47,784 nt of DNA from an uncultured delta proteobacterium (GCA_903906315.1 CAIVJW010000253.1:1-47784); one strand, 5' to 3'. Numbered from the stretch's first letter, positions 16,831-24,332 are shown. Translations and numbers: made by a program. Notes: generated by a model from the letters alone, not told the origin.

Positions 16831-17763
16831 TCAGCCTCCGCGCTTGCGGAGCTCCTCGCGCAGGCGCGCGACCTCGCGCTCGGCCACCTCGCGCGCGGCC
16901 GTCTCGACCTTGCGCGCCTCCGCCTCGACCTGCCTCGCCGCCGCCTCGACCTTGCGCGCCGCCGCCTCCGCCTGCCTCGCCTCCGCCTCGACCTGCCTCG
17001 CCTCCGCCTCGGCCTCGGCGCGCGCCTCCGCCTCGGCCTGCCGCGCCTCGGCCTCGAGCCGCGCCGCGGCTTCGGCCTCGCGGCCTTCGAGCACCTCGTC
17101 CATCGCGCGCTCGAGGCGACCGATCAGGTCGTCGGCGTCGGCGACCGCCGCGGTCCCGGCGAAGAAGCGGAGCCGCCGGTCCGCAAGGCGCAGCTCCAGC
17201 CCGAGCACCCGCGACGCTACGAGGCCCGCCTGCGGCACGATGCGCTCGTAGACGCGATTCGCGCCGGCGAGGCGGAAGCCGTGCAGCCGGCTCGTCCCGA
17301 TCTCGACCACGAAGTACTCGGGGATGCCGAGCCGGGCGTAGCGCTCGACGTTGCGCACGTGGTCCTTCTCGCTGCTCGCTCGGTCGTGAATCTCGATGAC
17401 CACGTCGAGGCCGCGGCCTTCCTTCGAGACGATCCAGCTCGATCGCTCCCGGTCCTCGACGTCACGGACGGCCAGCACGTCGGGGCTGAACGGCGGCTCG
17501 CCGGGGTAGTACGTCGCGAGCTCGCTCGAGACGTAGATGCGCTGACCGGTCGTGCGGAAGTAGCGGCGCAGCGCGTCGGTCGCACGCACCTTCGCTTCGC
17601 GGTGGCGATCGCCCTCGGGAGGGTTCACCCAGAGCGGCAGCGAGGGGGGCAGCGCGGCGACCACACGGTCACGCTCCTCGGCGCTCATCGCGGCCCACGC
17701 TTCCTCGGTGGGCGCGCGGGGCAAGGCACGGTCGTCGTCGTGAAGGTCGCCCAGCTGCAGCAC
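16831..17763 (-). CDS. Uma2-family (PD-(D/E)XK-like) protein with a long heptad coiled-coil tail
   Basis: A 310-residue protein. The middle (about residues 15-215) is a Uma2/DUF820 domain with PPFSPDVLAVRD, LDVVIEIHDR and RYARLGIPEYFVVE in family order. Where many Uma2 proteins have a Lys four residues before the Tyr of YARLG, this one has Asn, so nuclease activity is doubtful. Residues 235-310 are almost pure heptads such as RQVEAEA and RKVEAAA, a predicted coiled coil, encoded by imperfect 21-bp DNA repeats. The start is a GTG at 17763, chosen because the APTEEAWAAMSAEER opening typical of the family follows. It lies directly beyond a decayed HepT remnant. Confidence 0.78.
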   Translation of the reverse strand: MLQLGDLHDDDRALPRAPTEEAWAAMSAEERDRVVAALPPSLPLWVNPPEGDRHREAKVRATDALRRYFRTTGQRIYVSSELATYYPGEPPFSPDVLAVRDVEDRERSSWIVSKEGRGLDVVIEIHDRASSEKDHVRNVERYARLGIPEYFVVEIGTSRLHGFRLAGANRVYERIVPQAGLVASRVLGLELRLADRRLRFFAGTAAVADADDLIGRLERAMDEVLEGREAEAAARLEAEARQAEAEARAEAEAEARQVEAEARQAEAAARKVEAAARQVEAEARKVETAAREVAEREVARLREELRKRGG

Positions 17764-17800
17764 CAGTTTCCGAGCGTAGCACCGCGCTTCCGCAAGGACG

Positions 17801-17998
17801 CGCGTCGGCGCCCGCCGCAGCGACGAGGTGCGTGGCAACGTCGATCGCGTTCTGCGCGCAGAGGAGCAGGCCCCGTTCGACGATCCACAGCTCGTCGAGG
17901 TCGCTTGCGAGGGCCTCGACCGGTCGCCCGGCACGCCGCTCGAGGTTCTGCACGGCCGCGTCGATCGCGATGAGGTGCCGCCGTACGAGCTCGGGATC
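17801..17998 (-). pseudogene. HepT-like toxin remnant, N-terminal half only
   Basis: This frame reads DPELVRRHLIAIDAAVQNLE, then ELWIVERGLLLCAQNAIDVA and THLVAAAGADA, the first half of HepT/DUF86 family proteins, the RNase-type toxin of HepT/MntA modules. After GADA the similarity stops, and the C-terminal half with the RX4-6H catalytic motif is missing. No start codon precedes DPELV in frame. The remnant abuts the Uma2 gene, suggesting a deletion or rearrangement joined them. HepT identity rests on remembered family patterns; decay is seen directly. Confidence 0.5.
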
Positions 17999-18000
17999 GG

Positions 18001-18123
18001 GCTTGCCGCGCGTCCTCGGCCGAAGCTTCCGCCGCGGATGCGGGCGGACGAGGCTGCCGCGATCTTGGCGAGCTGCGGGACGTAGTCGCAGTACCGCGAG
18101 AGCGCGCGGCCTTCGCGGACGGA
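18001..18123 (-). pseudogene. possible C-terminal remnant of the MntA partner
   Basis: Immediately upstream of the HepT remnant, in another frame, the sequence reads SVREGRALSRYCDYVPQLAK followed by IAAASSARIRGGSFGRG. This resembles the end of MntA-type nucleotidyltransferase antitoxins, normally encoded just before hepT. No GSxARG/SDxD active-site region is found upstream; 18122-18190 contains a protein-like stretch (ALEAAALLDGSDREV) in yet another frame. The gene order fits, but the assignment is weak. Confidence 0.3.
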
Positions 18124-18280
18124 CGCCCCGCGCTGACCTCGCGGTCCGAGCCGTCGAGGAGCGCCGCGGCCTCCAGGGCGTCGCGAGGCGGGTCGTCGGT
18201 CAGGGGGCTCGGGCGCCCGAGCGCTGGGCGGGCCGGGCCTGCAAGCTCACGCCCTCGCGGCGGGGTGCTACCCTTGCGTC

Positions 18281-18574
18281 GTGGCCGCCACGCCGCCCGC
18301 CTCGGTGCTCCGCCTCCTGTGGGACGTCGACCCCGCGAGCGTCGACATCGAGCGCGACGCGGCGTTCCTGATGGAGCGCGTGATGGCGCGCGGCACCTGG
18401 AACGCGAGGTGCTGGTTGCGCGCGACCTGCTCGCGCGCGGCGCGCGCCGCCGTCCTCCTGGGGCGCGGCATGCGTGTGCTCGCCCCGCGCGAGATCGCGT
18501 ACCGGGCACTGGTCACGGACACCGAGGTCCCGCCCGCGACGGGCGGTGGGCGGCCGAGGTGGGCGGGCTCGTGA
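18281..18574 (+). CDS. DUF6922-like small protein
   Basis: A 97-residue protein starting at a GTG. It contains LLWDVDPASVDIERDAAFLM, ERVMARGTWNARCWL and RVLAPREIAYRAL, which match my memory of DUF6922, a small domain often found in accessory regions beside AbiEii-like nucleotidyltransferase genes. Its role is unknown. No such partner follows here; the next plus-strand bases are not coding, so it may be an orphan. It sits inside the toxin-antitoxin debris between two Uma2 genes. No obvious Shine-Dalgarno is seen. Confidence 0.5.
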   Translation: MAATPPASVLRLLWDVDPASVDIERDAAFLMERVMARGTWNARCWLRATCSRAARAAVLLGRGMRVLAPREIAYRALVTDTEVPPATGGGRPRWAGS

Positions 18575-18737
18575 TCGACGCGAGGACGCCTTCCTCGGCC
18601 CCCGCGCGACCGACGCGCAGCTCGTCCTCTTCGGCCGGCGAGGCGTAGGCGGGGAGGTCCGGCGCCTCGCCCGCAAGCGGAGGGATGTCGAGCTCGTGAA
18701 CCTCGGCCACCTCCACCACGGCGACGGAGGCACTCGT

Positions 18738-19340
18738 TCAGGCGCGCAGCGCCGCGCGATAGGCGCGCACGGCCTGGCTCTGGCTCGGACCGAGCACGTG
18801 GCGGCAGAGCTCGACGAGGTCGAGGCCTGGCAATGCCACGCTGTCGGCGACCTCGACGTAGGCTTCGCCCGCGAGGCGGTGGACGCTCAAGTGATTGGGT
18901 CGCTTCCAGATCCAGAGCTCGGGCACGCCGAGCCCTGCGTAGATGGCCTGCTTGTCGAGCCCTCCGCGTGTCCACACGACCTCGATGACGAGATCGGGCC
19001 GGTCGCGCGTGGTGGCGCCGACCACGTAGCACTCGTCGGGCTCGGCGCCGCGCTCGAGTGGGCCGTCCTTCAGCGTCCACGACCCGAACCCGTTGAGCTC
19101 CAGGCCGCGCTCGTCCGCGAAGGCCTCGACGAGGCGCGCGATGGTCTTCTTGACGGACTCGTGGCTGCTGGATGGGCTCATGAGCTCGATCTCTCCGTCC
19201 AGGAAGAAGAGGCGCGGCCCCGCGCAGTCACCGCGCAGCGCGAGCAGGATCTCGTAGTCGGCGAAGCGGTGCCCGTGGAGGAAGATGCGTTGATCCGCGT
19301 CGTCCACGAGCTCGGCAGGGTCGACGGGGCAAGCCACCAT
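18738..19340 (-). CDS. Uma2-family endonuclease-like protein
   Basis: A 200-residue Uma2/DUF820 protein of standard length with the PD-(D/E)XK-like core: GEIELMSPSSSHE near the N-terminus, RPDLVIEVVWT in the middle, and GGLDKQAIYAGLGVPELWIW containing the expected Lys four residues before Tyr. All putative catalytic residues seem present, unlike the Uma2 homologue at 16.8-17.8 kb. The biochemical role of Uma2 proteins is not settled. The start is the ATG at 19340. Beyond the TGA the same frame stays open for another 75 codons with protein-like composition (see findings). Confidence 0.82.
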   Translation of the reverse strand: MVACPVDPAELVDDADQRIFLHGHRFADYEILLALRGDCAGPRLFFLDGEIELMSPSSSHESVKKTIARLVEAFADERGLELNGFGSWTLKDGPLERGAEPDECYVVGATTRDRPDLVIEVVWTRGGLDKQAIYAGLGVPELWIWKRPNHLSVHRLAGEAYVEVADSVALPGLDLVELCRHVLGPSQSQAVRAYRAALRA

Positions 19341-19438
19341 GGAGAGGAGGGTAGCACCCGCGGGCGCGAGAGGGTGCCGTGGCCCCTGGCCGATGGCCGC
19401 GAGCGGGGTCCCGATCGCGCCCGGCGGCGCGGGGCGCG

Positions 19439-19642
19439 CTACGGGCAGGCGGTCCGCTGCCTGACCACATGGCCGCTCCCGGACTGCCCGGCTTCGGCGG
19501 CGCGCGAGGGGAGCGGCTCGGCCGCGACGGTGAGGTGGATCGGGCGAGTGAGCGAGGAGCAGCCCGCGAGGGGGGCGACGGCGGCGAGGGGGAGCAGGGC
19601 GGCGGGGAGGCTCGGGGCTGTAACGGGGAGGGGGTCTAGCAC
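19439..19642 (-). CDS. small putative lipoprotein downstream of the XRE regulator
   Basis: A 67-residue frame whose GTG start (19642) overlaps the end of the XRE regulator gene by seven bases. It reads LPAALLPLAAVAPLAGCSSL, a hydrophobic segment ending in a clear LAGC lipobox, followed by a short polar tail ending with a cysteine. The overlap suggests co-translation with the regulator. No Shine-Dalgarno is visible, and the product is short, so it could still be a chance frame. Confidence 0.4.
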   Translation of the reverse strand: MLDPLPVTAPSLPAALLPLAAVAPLAGCSSLTRPIHLTVAAEPLPSRAAEAGQSGSGHVVRQRTACP

Positions 19643-20109
19643 GCGGGGCGGGGGCGGCGACGGCGAGGGGGTGGCGACGGCTCGGCTGCGCGGGCGACGG
19701 CCGGAGCCGGGACCACGTGGGCGGGCGCCGCGGTTGCCGCTTCCGGAGCGGCTACCGTCAGGCGACGAGCGGTCGCCTCCGCAGCGCGCAGCAAGCGACG
19801 CGTGTCGGCGGCGGGCAATCGGCGGGTGAGCTCGAACAGGCGCTCGCGGGGCGCGTCGCCGATCACGAGGTCGGCGACGCACAGCTCGAGCACGCCGGCG
19901 ACGCGGTCCAGCGTAGTGAGCGTCGGAACAACGAGACCGCGCTCGAGCTCCGAAATGTACCCACGCCCGAGGCCGGTCTCCTCGACGAACGCGTCGAAGT
20001 TGAAGCCGGCCTCGAGGCGCAATCGCCGAATCTGCGCGCCCACAGCGGCGGAACGCGGCTCGGGAGTCTCCCGATGCCCTGCCCCATTCCGCCCCGTACG
20101 CGCCGCCAT
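19636..20109 (-). CDS. XRE-family transcriptional regulator
   Basis: A 157-residue protein with an HTH_3/cro-C1-type domain at about residues 23-85 (VGAQIRRLRLEAGFNFDAFV, then GLGRGYISELERG and VPTLTTLDRVAGVLEL). The C-terminal 60 residues are an Ala/Pro-rich, basic linker with no sensor domain. It is divergent from the OmpA-domain gene, separated by only 64 bp carrying a perfect 16-bp palindrome, so autoregulation and control of the envelope genes is a natural inference. The start is the ATG at 20109. Confidence 0.85.
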   Translation of the reverse strand: MAARTGRNGAGHRETPEPRSAAVGAQIRRLRLEAGFNFDAFVEETGLGRGYISELERGLVVPTLTTLDRVAGVLELCVADLVIGDAPRERLFELTRRLPAADTRRLLRAAEATARRLTVAAPEAATAAPAHVVPAPAVARAAEPSPPPRRRRPRPAC

Positions 20110-20115
20110 CGACGC

Positions 20116-20168
20116 TTGACGCTACGAGCGAAAGGCGTAGCTTTGGTTCGAGTACTCGAACGTAAGGG
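20116..20168 (+). promoter_or_regulatory. divergent promoter with perfect 16-bp palindrome (putative XRE operator)
   Basis: A possible -35 TTGACG (20116-20121) and weak -10 TAGCTT (20138-20143) with 16-bp spacing precede the OmpA-domain gene. The perfect palindrome GTTCGAGTACTCGAAC (20146-20161) sits right after the -10, where it would cover the transcription start, followed by a Shine-Dalgarno AAGGG (20164-20168) five bases before the ATG. The palindrome is seen directly; the promoter boxes and the regulator are inferred. Confidence 0.5.
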
Positions 20169-20173
20169 TTCAT

Positions 20174-21409
20174 ATGCAAACCAACTTCCTCTTTTCCCGC
20201 TTGGTTTCAACGCACCGTCGCAACTTTCCCAGAGCCACGCTGATTGCATGCGGCGCGTTGCTCGGCGGCTGCGCCGCCCAGGCGAACCTCTCCGGCACCG
20301 TCGACGCGACCGGCCAGCTTTCCGGCCGCGCGAGCGGCCAGGCGGGCATCGAGGCCAACGCAACGGCTGCGGCGACGGTGCGCGCTCCGAAGGCGAAGCC
20401 CGCGCCCAAGAAGATCGCCATTCGGTTCGAGAAGGGTCAGCTCCACATCGAGCACGGAGAGGTCAATTTCGAGCTCGACAGTGACAAGCTGAAGGGCGAC
20501 CGGACGTTCGAGTCGCTCGGCCAGTTGCGCGACCACCTGAAGGCGTATCCCAAGGTGAAGGTCCGCATCGAGGGGCACACCGACTCGCGGGGGACCGACG
20601 AATACAACGCGGACCTGTCGCGGCGCCGCGCGAACTCGGTGATGAAGTGGCTCGTGGAGCAGGGGGTCGAGGCCGATCGGCTCACGGCCAAGGGGTTCGG
20701 CGAGCGGAATCCCGAGGTGCCGGAGGGGCCGTGCAAGGAAGGGCCGCCGTCAGCCGACGCCGAGAAGTGCGAGGCGGAGGTCTGGTCGAAGAACCGGCGC
20801 GTGGAGTACCCGGTCTTGGAGGGCGGGGACTCGCTGCCAGTGGCGGTGGAGGAGACGCCGGTCGAGGAGAAGCCGGCGCCAGTGGCCGTCGTCGAGCCGC
20901 GCGAGCCCCCGACCGAGCCCCCGCCGCCCGAGCAAGTGGCGGCCGAGCGGTGCGGCATCGTGGGTATCTACGCGCTCGGCAGTCCTTACGCCGTCGCGAG
21001 CGACACCCAAAATCGGGGCGACCGTCCATCCCTCGCACTCGGTGGCGGCCTGGAGGTTGGCTACGGCTGCAAGATCCGGCTTCACGGCTCGATCGGCTTT
21101 CAGCGAGCTGCCTGGCAGAGCGACTTCAGCAACGGCAACAACGGCGTCAGCGTGCGGTTCGGTGTAGGCCTCCCGCTGCACGCCACACCGCACTTCGTCG
21201 TGGAACCGCGGCTGGAGGCGTTCGGAGCCGACGTCTACGTGGCCCCTTCGACGGCGTTTGCGCTCCACGCCGGCCTCGGTCTCGGCCTCTACTACGAGTT
21301 CGAGAAGGCCTACCTCGGTGTAACGCCAGGGATCGAGGTCGGGTACCTGACGCCTTGGGCTCTCACCATCAGCGTGCCGGTTCTGTTGTCCGGCGGGCTC
21401 AGGTTCTAG
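20174..21409 (+). CDS. OmpA-domain protein with a C-terminal beta-barrel-like region
   Basis: A 411-residue envelope protein. The N-terminus has a signal peptide with lipobox LGGC (Cys33), so it is probably a lipoprotein. Residues 85-215 form an OmpA peptidoglycan-binding domain: VNFELDSDKL, VRIEGHTDSRGTDEYNADLS, RRRANSV and GFGERNPEVPE, including the Asp and Arg used for diaminopimelate binding. A Pro/Glu linker (215-250) follows, then a region of about 160 residues with alternating strand pattern ending in LSGGLRF, like an outer-membrane barrel. In classical OmpA the barrel precedes the peptidoglycan domain; here the order is reversed. It heads a plus-strand run of lipoprotein genes. Confidence 0.85.
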   Translation: MQTNFLFSRLVSTHRRNFPRATLIACGALLGGCAAQANLSGTVDATGQLSGRASGQAGIEANATAAATVRAPKAKPAPKKIAIRFEKGQLHIEHGEVNFELDSDKLKGDRTFESLGQLRDHLKAYPKVKVRIEGHTDSRGTDEYNADLSRRRANSVMKWLVEQGVEADRLTAKGFGERNPEVPEGPCKEGPPSADAEKCEAEVWSKNRRVEYPVLEGGDSLPVAVEETPVEEKPAPVAVVEPREPPTEPPPPEQVAAERCGIVGIYALGSPYAVASDTQNRGDRPSLALGGGLEVGYGCKIRLHGSIGFQRAAWQSDFSNGNNGVSVRFGVGLPLHATPHFVVEPRLEAFGADVYVAPSTAFALHAGLGLGLYYEFEKAYLGVTPGIEVGYLTPWALTISVPVLLSGGLRF

Positions 21410-21489
21410 TCGACGGAGACCGCGCGACACCTCCGGTGTCGCACGCCATGAAGTGCCGGGTGCGCCCCATCGGGCGAAAGGAAACAACC

Positions 21490-23103
21490 ATGTTTGCTTC
21501 TGTCCGCTTGGAGACGCAGCGCCGACACGTTGCCGTCCTGGCCGCGCTCTGCGCGACCTCACTCGGCGGCTGCGTGATCAGGACCGAAAACGCGACGTCG
21601 ACCGGCAAGACGTCGGGCACGACATCGACCTCCGAGGACACGAGCTCGACGACGGACTCCGGACAGGGCGGGTCCGGAACGACGACGAGCGCCGGTGGGG
21701 CCGGGCAGACCACGGGGAGCGGCGGGGGTGGCGGGACGACGACCACGTCGACCAGCACCAGCACGACGACGGGAGAGCCCGTCGGGCCGGCCGTCACGTC
21801 GGTCGACTTCCCCTTCCTCTTTCCAGGCGACGTCTTCCCGACCTACATCGCCAACCTGCTCGGGACGAGCACGCCGTATCACCCGACGGACGATCTCGTC
21901 TGCCTGCAGCTCGACAACCCCGGCAAGAGCGCCGCCAAAGTTCGATTCACCGTCGGGATGCCGGGCTACGCCACCGATACCTCCGAGGTCCGCAGCGTAC
22001 CAAAGGGAAAATCGACGCAGTGCTTCCACCCGATCCCCGACCTGCTCGGCAAGCTCGGCGCGCTCGTGTCGCAGGTCAACGGCGCGATCCACTATGCAGC
22101 CGTCGACGATGCGACGAAGGCGACCCTCGTCGACGACACGCAGCCGGTGACCATCTGGCCGTCGAGCAGCGTTCGCTTCAGCGCGCAGTGGGGCGATCCC
22201 ATGGAGAACTACGTATCTTCCGTCGTGATGCCCAAGTCTTCGGCGATCACGCAGAACCTGAACCCACTGACGGCGCAGAGTCGGTGGGGCACATTCGGCG
22301 CGGGCGGGTACGATATGCACGACGGGGCGTGGATGGACTACGTCGACGTCACCATCGCCGCCGACGAGTTTCGGTGGTTCGACATGGCCTGGTTCGAGGC
22401 AGGCGAGAGCATCCAGATCTTCCTCCCGACCATCTCCGGGGGCATCGACGACATGGTGGACTTCTTCGTCGTCGACGAGACGTCACGCGCCGCCCTGGCG
22501 AATGACCCGTGCGGCGGTGGAGTTCCGGTCATCATCAACGGGAGCGGGTCGAAGAGCGGCGCGGCTTTCACGGCCAAGGCCCCGACGGCTGGGTGGTACT
22601 ACCTCAGCGCTCGCAACTGCGGGAGCCTGACGAGCCGTGACCTGACCTGGACGCGCACGGGCACTCCGGCGGACACGGTGATTGACGCGCTGGCGGCCAC
22701 GTTTCAGCTTCTCCGCTTCAAGGGACTCGTATACTCCAGCCTCACGAACGGCTTCTTCAGTACCTACGGGCAGACCGTGCGTAAGCCCTCCCAGTCCATC
22801 TCCGACAACTCGGCCAACTGCGTCGACGGCTCGCTTCTCTTCGCGTCGTTCATGGAGAACATCGGGCTCGAGCCGGTCCTGGTTCATGGGCCGGGGCACA
22901 TGTTCATGGGAGTTCGGCAAGGACCAGGCGGCATGGTCTGGCCGATCGAGACGACGATGGTCGGCAGCGCAAACGCGAGCTTCCTCGACGCGTTCAACCA
23001 CGCCATCGATGAGTACAGCCAGTGGTATTCCGCTGGTACGTTCACCGCGATCGACGTCAAGCAGGCGCGCATCGACGGCATCCTGCCGATGCCAGGGAAC
23101 TGA
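21490..23103 (+). CDS. lipoprotein with a C-terminal transglutaminase-like domain
   Basis: A 537-residue secreted protein. The signal peptide ends in lipobox LGGC. A Ser/Thr/Gly linker of about 70 residues follows. The middle has a beta-rich region (about 105-420) with paired cysteines. The C-terminus carries NCVDGSLLFASFMENIG, LVHGPGHMFMGV and WPIETT, the Cys-His-acid order of the bacterial transglutaminase/cysteine-protease fold, with Cys444, His470 and Glu487 as candidate residues. Activity could be protease, transamidase or none. The ATG at 21490 has AAGGA about seven bases upstream. It follows the OmpA-domain gene by 80 bp on the same strand. Base composition is more AT-rich than in the flanks. 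Confidence 0.82.
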   Translation: MFASVRLETQRRHVAVLAALCATSLGGCVIRTENATSTGKTSGTTSTSEDTSSTTDSGQGGSGTTTSAGGAGQTTGSGGGGGTTTTSTSTSTTTGEPVGPAVTSVDFPFLFPGDVFPTYIANLLGTSTPYHPTDDLVCLQLDNPGKSAAKVRFTVGMPGYATDTSEVRSVPKGKSTQCFHPIPDLLGKLGALVSQVNGAIHYAAVDDATKATLVDDTQPVTIWPSSSVRFSAQWGDPMENYVSSVVMPKSSAITQNLNPLTAQSRWGTFGAGGYDMHDGAWMDYVDVTIAADEFRWFDMAWFEAGESIQIFLPTISGGIDDMVDFFVVDETSRAALANDPCGGGVPVIINGSGSKSGAAFTAKAPTAGWYYLSARNCGSLTSRDLTWTRTGTPADTVIDALAATFQLLRFKGLVYSSLTNGFFSTYGQTVRKPSQSISDNSANCVDGSLLFASFMENIGLEPVLVHGPGHMFMGVRQGPGGMVWPIETTMVGSANASFLDAFNHAIDEYSQWYSAGTFTAIDVKQARIDGILPMPGN

Positions 23104-23226
23104 CTGACCCACTGCGCGTCCTGGACCGCGCCCCACCGCCCGCCAACGGCCCCATGCCGCAACTGTCGATCCCGAGGCCTCCGATGTCGTCCACAGCTCG
23201 ATAGCGCCTCACCGATTGCTTCTCCG

Positions 23227-23581
23227 ATGGACCTGCGCCGACCGCCGTTCGCTCTGGTCTTTCTCGTCTCGCTGTTCTCCGTGGGCTGCGACATCGTGCG
23301 ACGCCCCGACCCCGGACCGCGGGACGTGGGTCAGCAACCGCCGCCGTACGCGCACGGAGTACCCCGTCCAGATGCAGAGGAAGGCGTACCCAGGCGACCG
23401 AGTCCAGTGTCGGTCGTGGGGTACCTACTCGCGCACCGACGGCAGCCGCCCCAACCTGCCGCAAGTACCGAGCGGCACGTTCGAGGTCGGACGAGGGCCC
23501 GGTCCGCTCCAAACGACAATGGCCGGCGCGGACGCGCTCGTGGCGTACGAGGTCGCGGTGTCGATCGGCGAGGTTCTGTAA
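23227..23581 (+). pseudogene. small lipoprotein gene broken by a frameshift
   Basis: The frame starting at ATG 23227 encodes a signal peptide (RRPPFALVFLVSLFSVGC) with lipobox SVGC, then loses coding character. From about 23297 the next frame shows strong G/C third positions and reads, for example, RTEYPVQMQRKAYPGDRVQC and TTMAGADALVAYEVAV to the TAA at 23579-23581. TGCGAC occurs at 23287-23292 and again at 23297-23302; removing ten bases between the copies joins the two frames into one lipoprotein of about 114 residues. This looks like a 10-bp duplication or an assembly error. Function is unknown. Confidence 0.5.
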
Positions 23582-23608
23582 CTGCGATTTCCGACGCATG
23601 ATGGATCT

Positions 23609-24088
23609 ATGTCGATGAAGACCGACCAAGCCGACCGTTCTGGTAACCTCGTCCCGCTCGCGGCATGCCTCGCCGTCAGCCTCATCGTCACCGGTTGTTC
23701 GTTGAAGCAGCGCCCGTACGCGTTCGCCGGCGCGCCCGTCCCACGCATGACCCCGTACGGCGGCCATATCGGGCAAAACAGCGGCTACTCGAACTCGTAT
23801 GGTAGCCAGGGCGCGCCAGCGTACCCGGCCTCGCCGCCTGCTGCCGAGGCGTGGTGTGACCAGGTCAACTGGACGTACGTCGGCTTCGGCTCAGCCGCTG
23901 CCGGCAGCGCGGTCGCCGCAGGCTCGTTGGGCACCATCGCCGGCATCAGTGACGTCGACAAGAACGCAAAACTCGGCCTTGCCATCGGGTCGGGCGGCCT
24001 GGCGGTGCTGAGCGCCATTTTCAGCACGATCTCGCAGGTGCAGGGTGGTCGATTCCAGAAGCAGTGCCCGCTCGCCCCAGGGCAGTAG
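23609..24088 (+). CDS. lipoprotein with two glycine-rich hydrophobic segments
   Basis: A 159-residue protein. The signal peptide has lipobox VTGC at about Cys30. After a Tyr/Gly/Ser/Pro-rich region come two hydrophobic, glycine-zipper-like segments (GSAAAGSAVAAGSLGTIAG and LGLAIGSGGLAVLSAIFS) separated by DVDKNAK. Such pairs can insert in a membrane as a hairpin. Two cysteines (CDQVNW and QCPLAP) may form a disulfide. I do not recognise the family. It is the last gene of the plus-strand envelope run. The start is the ATG at 23609; no strong Shine-Dalgarno is visible. Confidence 0.7.
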   Translation: MSMKTDQADRSGNLVPLAACLAVSLIVTGCSLKQRPYAFAGAPVPRMTPYGGHIGQNSGYSNSYGSQGAPAYPASPPAAEAWCDQVNWTYVGFGSAAAGSAVAAGSLGTIAGISDVDKNAKLGLAIGSGGLAVLSAIFSTISQVQGGRFQKQCPLAPGQ

Positions 24089-24144
24089 TGGACACCTCGG
24101 CCGCCCATCGTTGTTAGCCAAGGACTCCGGGTGCTGGGATGGCG

Positions 24145-24196
24145 CTGGGACCGCGGGCCTCTGGCCCGCATGCGGGCAGGACGCCCGCGATCCCAG
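24145..24196. repeat. REP-like cruciform palindrome
   Basis: CTGGGACCGCGGGC (24145-24158) and GCCCGCGATCCCAG (24183-24196) pair as an outer inverted repeat with one mismatch. Nested inside are GCGGGCC-TCT-GGCCCGC (24153-24169) and CGGGC-AGGAC-GCCCG. The element has no coding potential and lies between a plus-strand stop and the 3' end of a minus-strand gene. The structure is typical of dispersed palindromic units; copy number cannot be judged from one window. Confidence 0.55.
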
Positions 24197-24332
24197 GCGC
24201 GCCCGGTGCCTTGCCGGCTAGCACCCATGAGGGGCTGGGGCGAGTGCAACGGTTCAGCAATCCGCGACGTTGGAGCCGCCGAGGGCCTTTCGGCGAGGGT
24301 CGAGCTTGCGCGGGAGTCGATTCGGTAGGCCC

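Noticed and set aside
24145-24196. Small coding frames across the palindrome
   Set aside because: Their Arg/Gly/Pro-rich peptides come from the repeat itself and appear on both strands.
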